A stretch of 64,000 nucleotides of DNA from Nakamurella lactea DSM 19367 (lineage in GTDB: Bacteria; Actinomycetota; Actinomycetes; Mycobacteriales; Nakamurellaceae), in the NCBI RefSeq assembly GCF_000426645.1, contig NZ_AUFT01000017.1, forward strand, positions 62,001-126,000, in the 5' to 3' direction. Every line of letters begins with the position of its first letter. Within the stretch, counting starts at the first letter, position 1. The translations under genes and the position numbers were made by a program. Below, piece by piece: positions 14,984 to 24,062 of the stretch. A model generated the notes under the pieces. The model was not told where the DNA came from. It did not search any database and saw nothing but the letters and a program-made list of their open reading frames with translations.

Positions 14984-17900
14984 ATGACACGATCCGCATT
15001 CGTACGGCCACTGTCGATCCTGACAGTGGCCGGCATGGCGTTCTGGTTGATCATCTTCGTCGCGCCCGCAGCGCAGGCAGCGACCTGCACCGGCAACGCG
15101 GTCTACTGCGAGAACCAGCTGCCGGGCACCCCGGAAGATGTCTGGGACGTCGACGGCGCGGGTGACGACTCGATCCAAGGCTTCGCGACGCAGATCTCGG
15201 TGAATCATGGCCAGACGGTGCAGTTCAAGATCACTACCGATGCGCCGGCGTACCGGATCGAAATCTATCGGCTCGGCTACTACCAGGGTGACGGGGCTCG
15301 GTTGGTCGACACGGTCAACCCGACCGCTTCGTTGGCGCACAATCAACCGGCCTGTGCCACTGACGAGAGCACGGAGATCTACGACTGCGGAACCTGGCGC
15401 GTGTCGGCCTCGTGGGCGGTCCCGGCCGCTGCGGTGTCCGGTGTGTACATCGCCAACCTCGTTCGTACGGACGACGGCGGACAGAGCCACATTCCGTTCA
15501 TCGTCCGCGACGATTCATCGCACTCGCAGATCGTCTACCAGACGTCGGATCCGACCTGGCAGGCGTACAACACCTATGGTGGGTCGGACTTCTACGTCGG
15601 TCAGGGCAACGGCCGTGCGTACAAGGTCTCCTACAACCGCCCCTTCGCCACCCGAGGTTGGGAAGGGGGACGAGACTTCCTGTTCTCCAACGAGTATCCG
15701 ATGATCCGATTCCTCGAGGCAAACGGCTATGACCTGTCCTACATCTCCGGACTCGACACGGACATCCGTGGCAACCTGCTCACCAATCACAAGGCGTTCC
15801 TGTCGGTCGGTCACGACGAGTACTGGTCTGCGGGGCAACGTACCAACGTGGAGAACGCCCGGGATGCGGGGGTGAATCTCGCATTCTTCTCCGGGAACGA
15901 GGTGTACTGGAAGACCCGCTGGGAACCCAGCGAAGACGGAAATAACACGGCCAACCGCACCCTGGTCTGTTACAAGGACACCTGGGCGAACGCGCCGATC
16001 GACCCGGTGGAGGCCACAGCGACGTGGCGCGATCCACGGTTCGGTGGCAACGGGCACGGCCCCGAGAACGCGCTCACCGGCACGATGTACATGTCCAACT
16101 TCACCGATCTTCCAATCACGGTGTCTGCGGACGAGGGCAAGTTCCGGCTGTGGCGCAACACGGCATTGGCCAGTCAGCCGGCGGGGACCAGCACGGCCCT
16201 CGCAGCACACACCATCGGTTACGAATCCGATGAAGATATCGACAACGGGTCCAGACCTGCCGGCCTGGTTCGATTGTCGACGACGACCGGGCCGACGCCC
16301 CAGTATCTGCAGGACTTCGGCTCGCAAACTGGGGTTGCCCCCGGGACGACCACGCATCACCTGACGATGTACAAGGCACCCAGCGGTGCTCTGGTGTTCG
16401 GTGCCGGAACGGTGCAGTGGGCGTGGGGGCTGGACAGCGACCACGACGGCACCGCGACCGCTGCGGACCCGCGCATGCAGCAGGCGACCGTCAACCTGCT
16501 GGCCGACATGGGGGCCGGCGCAACGTCGCTGATCGCCGGCCTGTCGCCGGCCAGCAAGTCGACCGACACCACGGGCCCGACCTCGACCATCACCGCGCCG
16601 GCCCCGAACTCTGCCATCCCGCAAGGATCGTTGATCACCGTCACCGGCACGGCGTCCGACTCCGGCGGCGGCCGCGTGGCCGGCGTCGAGGTATCCGTCG
16701 ACGGCGGGCTGAGCTGGCACCCCGCATCGGGGACCTCTTCGTACAGCTACACGGGCATCGTCACCGGGACCGGCGCACAGGCGGTCCGTGTCCGCGCCAC
16801 CGACGACAGCGGGAACACCCAGGCAGTTCCGACAAACCTACCGCTGACGGTGAATTGCCCGTGCAGCCTGTTCGGGGCGAGTGTTCCGACGACGCCGTCC
16901 GCGGATGATTCGGATGCGGTGACGATCGGGATGAACTTCACCAGCTCGGCAGATGGGTTCATCACCGGCCTTCGGTTCTACAAGGGCGCGGGCAACACCG
17001 GCACCCACGTAGGAACGCTGTACGCCGCTGACGGCACCGTCCTGTCGACCGTGACATTCAAAGATGAGACCGCGACCGGTTGGCAAACAGCGACGTTCCC
17101 GAGTGCCGTCCCCGTTTCTGCAGGCGCCAATTATGTAGCCGCCTACCGCGCACCGAACGGCCATTACTCCGCGGACGCGAGATACTTCGCCGCGCGCTCG
17201 CACAGCGCTGGCGTCCTGACCGCTCCGGGCGGACCGACCAACCTCAACGGTGTGTTCGCTACCGGAAACGGAATGCCGGACACGTCATGGGACCAGACCA
17301 ACTACTACGTCGACGTCATCTATTCGGCGACCGATACGACGCCGCTGTCGGTCGCTACCGTGACTCCGCTCGACGGCTCGACCAGCGTCCCGGTTGCCAC
17401 CGCAGTCTCCGCGACCTTCTCCCGAGCGATCGATCAGTCCTCCATCGATCTGACCGTCGCCACTGCTGCCGACCATCAGCCGGTTGCCGGCGCGGTGAGC
17501 TACAACGCCACGACCCGCAAGGTGACCTTCACCCCGACACAATCCCTGTCGCCAGGTGTCGCGTACACCGCCAGGCTCAACGCCTCCGCGCCGGGAGTCG
17601 GCCCGATGCCGGCACCGGAGACCTGGACGTTCACCTCGGCGAAGGCTCCCGAGACACCCGGTGTCTGTCCGTGCACCCTCTTCGATGACGGCGACGTTCC
17701 GGCCGGCGCCTCAGCGGCCGACCCCGACTCTGTCGAACTGGGTACCGCGTTCACCGTCGACACTGCCGGCCAGATCACCGGAGTTCGCTACTTCAAGGCA
17801 TCCGACAACCCTGGAGCACATCCGGTCAGCCTTTGGAACAGCGCCGGGACCCGGCTTGCCACCGCCACTGCTGCCCAGGAGAGCACCGACGGTTGGCAGC

Positions 17901-20089
17901 AGGCCACCTTCGCCACCCCGGTCGACGTGGTCCCGGGCCAGACCTACACGGCGTCCTATCGCGCACCTCAGGGTCACTATTCCGTCGGCTCGGGCGGTCT
18001 CGTCTCGCCGATCAGCCGCTCGCCGCTGCACACAGCGAACAGCGCCGGTCGCTATACCTACGGCACCGGTGCGCCGACGTCCACTTCACAAACCAACTTC
18101 TACGTCGATCCCGTCTTCAACGTCGACCCGGCCGCAGCACCTCAGGTCGCCTCGGTCGATCCGGGCAACGGTGCCACCTCGGTGCCATCGACGGCCACCG
18201 TCACGGTCAGCTTCGCCACCCAGATCCAGCCGGGATCGGCATTGATCACCGTGACCGACGGAAACGGTGCCGCCGTGGTCGGCGCGGCGAGCCAGGAGTC
18301 CATCGGTTCGGCACTGACCTTCGTCCCGGCTACTCCGTTGTTGTCCGGCACTACGTACACGGTGAAGGTGTCCGGAGCGAAGAGCCTCGCCGGCACACCG
18401 ATGTCCGCACCGTCCGTCACCAGCTTCACCACCTCTGGCGCTACTGCGTGCCCCTGCTCGCTGTTCTCCTCGACGTTGGTACCCGCACTTTCCGACTCCG
18501 GTGATGCCGGAGCTGTCACGGTTGGCCTGCGCTTCACCGCTCAGTCCGATGGATTCATCTCCGGATTGAAGTACTACCGGGATGGTGCGAACACCGGTAC
18601 TCATACCGGGGCGCTGTACACCGCGGACGGGACAAAGCTGGCATCACTGACGTTCACCGAGCAGCCACCCGGCTGGCAGACCGCCCAGTTCTCGACGCCG
18701 GTGGCGATCACCGGCGGGACCACCTACGTGGCCTCTAGTTTCATGCCCACCGGGCACTACTCCGTCGCGCTGGATTACTTCGACCAGCCGGTCACCAACA
18801 CACCACTCACCGGGTTGACCGGAACCTACCGATACGGTAGCGACGCATTCCCGAATTCGACGTATAACAACAGCAACTATTACGTGGACGTTGTTTTCAA
18901 GACCGATAACACCACGCCTCCGCAAATTACGAGCCTGACGCCGGCCGCCGGGTCCACCGCGGAGATCGATGCGCCGGTGACGGCGACCTTCGCCCGCGCG
19001 ATCGACCCACAATCGCTCACATTCACTGTGACGGCGTCCGGCGGCGGTCAGGTTTCGGGCGGAGTCGCGTACAACGCCGCGACCCGGACAGCGACCTTCA
19101 CCCCGACCACCGCGCTCGCCTACGGCACGTCGTTTACCGCTTCGGTATCGGCAGCAAGTGCCTCAGGCGTGGCGATGGCCGAGCCGAAAACCTGGACATT
19201 CGCCAGTGTCCCAGCGCCGCCGCCGGGAACGGCCAGCAGCATTTGGTCGGATTCCGCCACCCCGGACACGCCGGCCTGGAACGATTCCGACTCCGTCGCA
19301 CTCGGCATCCGATTCACCTCGGACAAGGCCGGCATGGTCACCGCCGTCAAGTTCTACGCCGGACCCGGGAACACCGGCCCGCAGCCGGTGGCGATCTGGG
19401 ACGCGACCGGGGCGAAGATCGGCTCGGGGCAGTCGACCAGCACCGACACTGGCTGGCGCTCCGTCCGGCTGGACACACCCGTGCCGATCACGGTCGGTGC
19501 CACTTACACCGCCAGCTACACCGCTCCGCACGGTCATTACGCGGTGACGTCCGGTGGACTCGCAGCGGGCATCGATTCCGGGTATCTACACATTCCGGCC
19601 GGCGGTGGCGTCTACAACTATCCGGGCAATGCCTTCCCGACCAATGCGTCGCTGACGAACTTCTGGGTCGACATCGTCCTGGTGGTGCCGAACGACCCCG
19701 CCGATCAGGCCGCGGCGAACCGGGTGGCCGACAACCCGACCCGGGAGCCGGAGTCGACGACCACCGCCGTCACCACGACGACTCCGACCTCGACGGGGCC
19801 ACTGACGCCGGGGAGCACCTCGCCGGGCACAGCGTCGTCGAGCAGCGCGCCGACCAGCTCCGCACCACCGGCCGGTTCGACCGCGCCGGCGACACCAACC
19901 ACGACGCACCCCAGTGCGCCGACGGACGATGCCGCGCCCACGGCATCGTCGACTGCAACAACTACATCTCAGTCAGTCACGGGGACTACCGCGGCAAGCA
20001 CCAGCACGACCATCATCAGTGGATCGGCAGCCGGCAACGAGGTCGGCGCTACCGACGCGAGCGCGTCGGGGAATGGAGACAACCAATGA
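14984..20089 (+). CDS. Giant secreted protein: N,N-dimethylformamidase-beta-like domain, Ig-like domains and four DUF4082 modules
   Basis: This 1701-residue protein starts one base after the sugar transferase gene and overlaps the next gene by four bases (ATGA), so it belongs to the polysaccharide operon. A signal peptide ends near AQAATC. Residues ~35-520 match the domain called N,N-dimethylformamidase beta-subunit-like (EIYRLGYYQGDGAR, SVGHDEYWSAGQR, FFSGNEVYWKTRW); in secreted proteins of this kind the real activity is not known. An Ig-like domain follows (~530-615). Then four DUF4082 modules (~625-780, 895-1046, 1155-1305, 1415-1568) alternate with three Big_5-type Ig domains. The first three modules open with C-P-C-[ST]-L-F; the fourth lacks the Cys pair. 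The last ~130 residues are a Thr/Ser/Pro-rich tail without a visible sortase motif. It probably acts outside the cell, in or on the polysaccharide matrix. Confidence 0.88.
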   Translation: MTRSAFVRPLSILTVAGMAFWLIIFVAPAAQAATCTGNAVYCENQLPGTPEDVWDVDGAGDDSIQGFATQISVNHGQTVQFKITTDAPAYRIEIYRLGYYQGDGARLVDTVNPTASLAHNQPACATDESTEIYDCGTWRVSASWAVPAAAVSGVYIANLVRTDDGGQSHIPFIVRDDSSHSQIVYQTSDPTWQAYNTYGGSDFYVGQGNGRAYKVSYNRPFATRGWEGGRDFLFSNEYPMIRFLEANGYDLSYISGLDTDIRGNLLTNHKAFLSVGHDEYWSAGQRTNVENARDAGVNLAFFSGNEVYWKTRWEPSEDGNNTANRTLVCYKDTWANAPIDPVEATATWRDPRFGGNGHGPENALTGTMYMSNFTDLPITVSADEGKFRLWRNTALASQPAGTSTALAAHTIGYESDEDIDNGSRPAGLVRLSTTTGPTPQYLQDFGSQTGVAPGTTTHHLTMYKAPSGALVFGAGTVQWAWGLDSDHDGTATAADPRMQQATVNLLADMGAGATSLIAGLSPASKSTDTTGPTSTITAPAPNSAIPQGSLITVTGTASDSGGGRVAGVEVSVDGGLSWHPASGTSSYSYTGIVTGTGAQAVRVRATDDSGNTQAVPTNLPLTVNCPCSLFGASVPTTPSADDSDAVTIGMNFTSSADGFITGLRFYKGAGNTGTHVGTLYAADGTVLSTVTFKDETATGWQTATFPSAVPVSAGANYVAAYRAPNGHYSADARYFAARSHSAGVLTAPGGPTNLNGVFATGNGMPDTSWDQTNYYVDVIYSATDTTPLSVATVTPLDGSTSVPVATAVSATFSRAIDQSSIDLTVATAADHQPVAGAVSYNATTRKVTFTPTQSLSPGVAYTARLNASAPGVGPMPAPETWTFTSAKAPETPGVCPCTLFDDGDVPAGASAADPDSVELGTAFTVDTAGQITGVRYFKASDNPGAHPVSLWNSAGTRLATATAAQESTDGWQQATFATPVDVVPGQTYTASYRAPQGHYSVGSGGLVSPISRSPLHTANSAGRYTYGTGAPTSTSQTNFYVDPVFNVDPAAAPQVASVDPGNGATSVPSTATVTVSFATQIQPGSALITVTDGNGAAVVGAASQESIGSALTFVPATPLLSGTTYTVKVSGAKSLAGTPMSAPSVTSFTTSGATACPCSLFSSTLVPALSDSGDAGAVTVGLRFTAQSDGFISGLKYYRDGANTGTHTGALYTADGTKLASLTFTEQPPGWQTAQFSTPVAITGGTTYVASSFMPTGHYSVALDYFDQPVTNTPLTGLTGTYRYGSDAFPNSTYNNSNYYVDVVFKTDNTTPPQITSLTPAAGSTAEIDAPVTATFARAIDPQSLTFTVTASGGGQVSGGVAYNAATRTATFTPTTALAYGTSFTASVSAASASGVAMAEPKTWTFASVPAPPPGTASSIWSDSATPDTPAWNDSDSVALGIRFTSDKAGMVTAVKFYAGPGNTGPQPVAIWDATGAKIGSGQSTSTDTGWRSVRLDTPVPITVGATYTASYTAPHGHYAVTSGGLAAGIDSGYLHIPAGGGVYNYPGNAFPTNASLTNFWVDIVLVVPNDPADQAAANRVADNPTREPESTTTAVTTTTPTSTGPLTPGSTSPGTASSSSAPTSSAPPAGSTAPATPTTTHPSAPTDDAAPTASSTATTTSQSVTGTTAASTSTTIISGSAAGNEVGATDASASGNGDNQ

Positions 20090-21135
20090 CGGAGCAGTAC
20101 CGGGGGGCCGTCATCGGCGCCGGCTATTGGGGACCCAACCTGGTCCGGAACTTCCGCGGGTCATCCGATTGGGACCTGGTGGCGGTCTGTGACCTCGATG
20201 AGGCGCGGGCACGCAAGGTGATCGGCGCTCGGTCGACGGTCGAGGTGGAGACCGATATCGATCGGCTCTTGCAGCGAGACGACATCGACGCCGTGGCCAT
20301 CGCGACGCCCGCCCGCACCCATGCGCCGCTGGCGCTGAAGGCGCTGGCTGCCGGCAAACACGTCCTGGTGGAGAAGCCGCTGGCCGACACCCCGGAAGCG
20401 GCTGCCACGATGGTGGCCGCCGCCGACGAGGCCGGCCGGGTGCTGATGATCGATCACACCTACTGCTTCACTCCTGCCGTTCAGTACATCCACGATGTGG
20501 TCGCCGACGGCATGCTCGGCGACATCCTGTACATCGACTCGGTCCGGATCAACCTCGGGCTGGTGCAGCCCGACGTCGACGTGTTCTGGGACCTGGCGCC
20601 ACACGACCTGTCCATCCTCGACTACATCCTGCCCGGAGGGCTGGCTCCGGAGTCGGTGTCGGCCAACGGATCCGACCCGCTCGGCGCGGGCAAGGCCTGC
20701 GTCGGCTACCTCTCGATGCCGCTGCCCGGTGGCGCGATCGCGCACGTCAACGTCAACTGGCTCTCGCCCACCAAGATCCGGCAGATGGTGATCGGCGGCA
20801 GTCGGCGCACCTTGGTCTGGGACGACCTCAACCCGCAGCAGCGGATTGCGATCCACGATCGTGGCGTCGACCTGGCCATCCAGGCCGCCGACGCGGAGGA
20901 GCAGCGACGGGCGGCGACGGTGTCGTACCGGCTCGGCGACATCACCGTCCCCGCGCTGCCGGAGAAGGAGGCGCTGTCGTCGATGGTCGGCGAGTTCGCC
21001 GCGGCCATCCGCGAGCAGCGGGCCCCCCGTACGGACGGCCCGGCCGGGCTGCGAGTGCTGTCCGTGTTGGACGCGGTGAGCCACTCCCTGGAACGGGGCG
21101 GCGCGCCGGTATCACTCGAAAGCGTCACACCCTGA
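20086..21135 (+). CDS. Gfo/Idh/MocA-family sugar-nucleotide dehydrogenase (WlbA-like)
   Basis: The 349-residue protein has an N-terminal NAD(P)-binding fold with GAGYWGPNLVRNF at about 9-21 and the family's EKPLA motif (~94-98). The start ATG overlaps the previous stop. The opening motif and the region around GDILYIDSVRINLG resemble enzymes that oxidise C3 of UDP-GlcNAc or UDP-GlcNAc-uronate (WlbA/WbpB), which supply the ketone for a 3-amino sugar. The two DegT aminotransferases and the acyltransferases nearby would complete such a path: dehydrogenation, transamination, N-acylation. The substrate itself is not shown by the sequence. The predicted position of the gene, right after the giant secreted protein in the same transcript, is unusual. 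Confidence 0.88.
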   Translation: MTEQYRGAVIGAGYWGPNLVRNFRGSSDWDLVAVCDLDEARARKVIGARSTVEVETDIDRLLQRDDIDAVAIATPARTHAPLALKALAAGKHVLVEKPLADTPEAAATMVAAADEAGRVLMIDHTYCFTPAVQYIHDVVADGMLGDILYIDSVRINLGLVQPDVDVFWDLAPHDLSILDYILPGGLAPESVSANGSDPLGAGKACVGYLSMPLPGGAIAHVNVNWLSPTKIRQMVIGGSRRTLVWDDLNPQQRIAIHDRGVDLAIQAADAEEQRRAATVSYRLGDITVPALPEKEALSSMVGEFAAAIREQRAPRTDGPAGLRVLSVLDAVSHSLERGGAPVSLESVTP

Positions 21136-21223
21136 CACCCGGTTGGGGCTTGCTCGTAACCAACGGCGGCGTCATGATGTCTTCATGACCCAGCTGGGCT
21201 AATTGCAGTAACGGAGCGAAATC

Positions 21224-22234
21224 ATGTCATCACTCAGCGGCGCCAGCGTGCTCGTGACGGGCGGCGCAGGCACCATCGGCTCGACCATCGTCGACCAGTT
21301 GCTCACCGCCGGCGTCGGTAGCGTCACCGTCCTGGACAACCTGGTCCGGGGGCGCCGGGAGAACCTGGCAACCGCGTTGCCCGATCCGAGGGTCAAGTTG
21401 GTGGTCGGCGACCTCCGTGACGTCGACCTGGTGCACGACGTGGTGCGGGGGTCCGACCTGGTCTTCCACCAGGCGGCCATCCGGATCACCCAGTGCGCGG
21501 AAGAGCCGCGGCTGGCCCTGCAGGTGTTGGTCGACGGCACCTTCACCGTCCTGGAGGCCGCCGCCGAACACAAGGTGGACAAGGTGATCGCCGCATCGTC
21601 GGCGTCGGTCTACGGCCTGGCCGAGCAGTTCCCGACCGGCGAGCGGCACCACCACCACAACAACGACACCTTCTACGGGGCGGCGAAGTCGTTCAACGAA
21701 GGCATGTTGCGCAGCTTCCGGGCGATGTACGGCATCGATTACGTCGCCTTGCGCTACTTCAATGTGTACGGGCCGCGGATGGACATTCATGGGCTGTACA
21801 CCGAGGTGCTGATCCGCTGGATGGAACGCATTGCCGGTGGCGAGCCGCCGCTGATCTTCGGCGACGGCGCCCAGACCATGGACTTCGTCTACACCACCGA
21901 CATTGCCAGGGCGAACCTGCTGGCGGCGACCAGCGACGTTCGGGAGGGCGTGTACAACATCGCCAGTGGCGCCGAGACCTCCCTCAAGGGCCTGGCGGAG
22001 GGGCTGCTGGCCGCAATGGGCTCTGACCTCGGAGTGGAGCACGGCCCGGAGCGCGCGGTGAACGGAGTCACCCGTCGGCTTGCCGACACTGCTGCCGCAA
22101 CAAGGGATCTCGGGTTCACGCCCGAGGTTGACCTGGCAGCCGGTCTGTCCGACCTGGTGGCCTGGTGGCGGGCCGAGCAGCAGGTGGTCGCACCCGTGGA
22201 CGCCGTGTCGGCGACTGCGGGGACGGGTGGCTGA
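21224..22234 (+). CDS. NAD-dependent sugar-nucleotide epimerase/dehydratase (extended SDR)
   Basis: The 336-residue protein has the extended short-chain dehydrogenase fold: NAD-binding GGAGTIG (13-19), SSASVYG before the active site and the catalytic pair Y151-x-x-x-K155 (YGAAK). The later RYFNVYGPR and DFVYTTDIARA motifs are typical of UDP-glucose/UDP-GlcNAc 4-epimerases and related dehydratases. A run of four His follows GER just before the active site. The ATG at 21224 is preceded by GGAG at good spacing. It is the first gene after an 88-base gap and is followed one base later by an aminotransferase. It probably acts on a UDP-sugar for the polysaccharide, either changing the C4 configuration or making a 4-keto intermediate. 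Confidence 0.9.
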   Translation: MSSLSGASVLVTGGAGTIGSTIVDQLLTAGVGSVTVLDNLVRGRRENLATALPDPRVKLVVGDLRDVDLVHDVVRGSDLVFHQAAIRITQCAEEPRLALQVLVDGTFTVLEAAAEHKVDKVIAASSASVYGLAEQFPTGERHHHHNNDTFYGAAKSFNEGMLRSFRAMYGIDYVALRYFNVYGPRMDIHGLYTEVLIRWMERIAGGEPPLIFGDGAQTMDFVYTTDIARANLLAATSDVREGVYNIASGAETSLKGLAEGLLAAMGSDLGVEHGPERAVNGVTRRLADTAAATRDLGFTPEVDLAAGLSDLVAWWRAEQQVVAPVDAVSATAGTGG

Positions 22235-22235
22235 G

Positions 22236-23378
22236 ATGGCCCGGATCAATGTGATGCAGCCGCTGCTCGGCCAGGAAGAGGTCGACGCCGTCACCGAGGT
22301 GATCCTGTCCGGCTGGGTAGCGCAGGGCCCGAAGGTCGCAGCCTTCGAATCCGCCTTTGCCCAGGCGATGCAGGCCGAACACGCGATCGCCGTCTCCAGC
22401 TGCACCACCGGACTGCATTTGGCCATGGTGGTTGCCGGCGTCGGGCCGGGCGACGACGTCGTCGTCCCGTCGTTCTCGTTCATCGCCACCAGCAATGCGC
22501 CGATGTACGTCGGTGCCCGCCCGGTGTTCGCCGACGTCGACGTGACGACCGGGAACTTGACGGCAGCCACCGTCGAGGCGGCGTTGACCCCGGCGACCAG
22601 GGCCGTGATCGCCGTCGACCAGGGCGGCGTCCCGGTCGACCTGGCCGATATCCGCGCGCTGTGCGACCCACGCGGCATCGTGGTGATCGAGGATGCCGCC
22701 TGCGGCGCCGGATCGACCTATCGAGGGCGGCCGGTGGGCGCCGGCGCCGAGATCACCGCCTGGTCGTTCCACCCCCGCAAGATCGTCACCACCGGCGAGG
22801 GCGGCATGGTCACCACCTCGCGGAACGACTGGGGGAGCCGCACGCGACTGTTGCGCGAGCACGCGATGAGCGTGTCGGCCGCCGACCGGCACGCCAGCGT
22901 GTTGGCGCCGCCGGAACAGTACCTGGAAGTTGGCTACAACTACCGGATGACCGATCTGCAAGGGGCGATGGGCCTGGTGCAGCTCGGTCGACTACCGGGC
23001 GTCGTCGACCGGCGTCGCGAACTCGCCGCCGGATACGCGAAGGCGGTCGGCGAGATCGACGGTCTGCGGCTGGTAGCGGACCCGGAGTGGGGGACCACCA
23101 ACTTCCAGTCCTGCTGGGTCGAGGTGGGCCCTGGTTATGCATTGGATCGAGACGGACTGTTGGTGGAGCTCGCCAACGGCGAGATCTCCGCGCGCCGCGG
23201 CATCATGGCAGCCCATCGCCAGCCGGCCTATGCCGACGGCGACCACGGCAGTGCCGAGCTGACGGTCACCGACCATCTCACCGACAACACACTGATTCTC
23301 CCGCTGTACCACCAGATGTCGGACTCCGAGCAGGCCAGGGTGATCGATGTGTTGCGCGCGGGCTCGGCGGTGAGCTGA
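22236..23378 (+). CDS. DegT/DnrJ/EryC1/StrS-family aminotransferase (first copy)
   Basis: This PLP enzyme of 380 residues converts a keto-sugar nucleotide to an amino sugar, usually with glutamate as donor. Visible landmarks are AVSSCTTGLHLAM (cofactor phosphate contact), IEDAACGAGS (Asp that contacts the PLP ring nitrogen) and FHPRK182IVTTGEGG, where K182 forms the Schiff base. A segment that in most family members reads HLYG is VDQGGVPVD here. I chose the ATG at 22236, one base after the previous stop; the frame extends upstream into the epimerase gene without homology. Its neighbours suggest it aminates the 4-keto product of the epimerase/dehydratase. The NeuD-like acyltransferase next door could acylate the amine. 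Confidence 0.92.
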   Translation: MARINVMQPLLGQEEVDAVTEVILSGWVAQGPKVAAFESAFAQAMQAEHAIAVSSCTTGLHLAMVVAGVGPGDDVVVPSFSFIATSNAPMYVGARPVFADVDVTTGNLTAATVEAALTPATRAVIAVDQGGVPVDLADIRALCDPRGIVVIEDAACGAGSTYRGRPVGAGAEITAWSFHPRKIVTTGEGGMVTTSRNDWGSRTRLLREHAMSVSAADRHASVLAPPEQYLEVGYNYRMTDLQGAMGLVQLGRLPGVVDRRRELAAGYAKAVGEIDGLRLVADPEWGTTNFQSCWVEVGPGYALDRDGLLVELANGEISARRGIMAAHRQPAYADGDHGSAELTVTDHLTDNTLILPLYHQMSDSEQARVIDVLRAGSAVS

Positions 23379-23381
23379 CCG

Positions 23382-24062
23382 GTGGCGCTCGAACCTGTTG
23401 TGTTGATCGCGGCCGGGGGCCTCGCCCGCGAGACGCTTGCTGCCATTCGAGCGGCGGGCGAGCTGGACCCGATCGGTCTGTTCGACGACAACGTCGAATT
23501 GCACAACAGCGAGGTGGGCGGCGTCCGGGTACTCGGGAGTAGCTGGGAGGCCGCCGGAGGTATCGATGCGAGGGTCGTCGTCTGCGCCGGGTCCGGAATT
23601 GCCCGAGCCGCGATCGTGGAACGCCTCAATGGACGTGGCGTCGGCGGCGATCGATACGCGACAGTGGTTCATCCCAGCGCAACGATCGGCACAGGCTGCA
23701 CGACCGGGTCGGGGTCGATCCTGCTCGCGAACGTCGTCCTCACCTGTGACGTGGCGGTCGGCGAGCACGTCGTCGCCATGCCGAACGTGACTCTGACCCA
23801 TGACGTGGTGGTCGACGATTTCGTCACGCTCTGCGCCGGGGTCAGCATCGGCGGCGCTGTCCGGCTCGGCCGGGGAACGTATCTCGGCATGAATTCCTCC
23901 GTCCGGCAGGGTGTTCGGGTGGGTGACCGGTCCACCCTCGGGATGGGATCTGTGCTGCTGACGGATCTGCCAGCTGGCCAGACCTGGGTCGGCGTGCCGT
24001 CCCACCCGATCGGGTTGCCACAGAACGAGTTTCAATACACAGCGAGGGGTGCTCAGCAGTGA
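23382..24062 (+). CDS. NeuD/PglD-like sugar O- or N-acyltransferase
   Basis: The 226-residue protein has an N-terminal Rossmann-like part (VVLIAAGGLARETLAAI) and a C-terminal left-handed beta-helix of hexapeptide repeats (HPSATIGTGCTTGSGS and following). NeuD O-acetylates sialic acid and PglD N-acetylates a UDP-4-amino sugar. Since the gene directly follows an aminotransferase, the PglD-like role on a UDP-4-amino sugar is the better guess. The catalytic His of the family may be in NVTLTHDVVVDDF (PglD-like M/L-T-H-D). It starts with GTG three bases after the aminotransferase and ends overlapping the next aminotransferase by four bases, so coupling is likely. Confidence 0.85.
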   Translation: MALEPVVLIAAGGLARETLAAIRAAGELDPIGLFDDNVELHNSEVGGVRVLGSSWEAAGGIDARVVVCAGSGIARAAIVERLNGRGVGGDRYATVVHPSATIGTGCTTGSGSILLANVVLTCDVAVGEHVVAMPNVTLTHDVVVDDFVTLCAGVSIGGAVRLGRGTYLGMNSSVRQGVRVGDRSTLGMGSVLLTDLPAGQTWVGVPSHPIGLPQNEFQYTARGAQQ

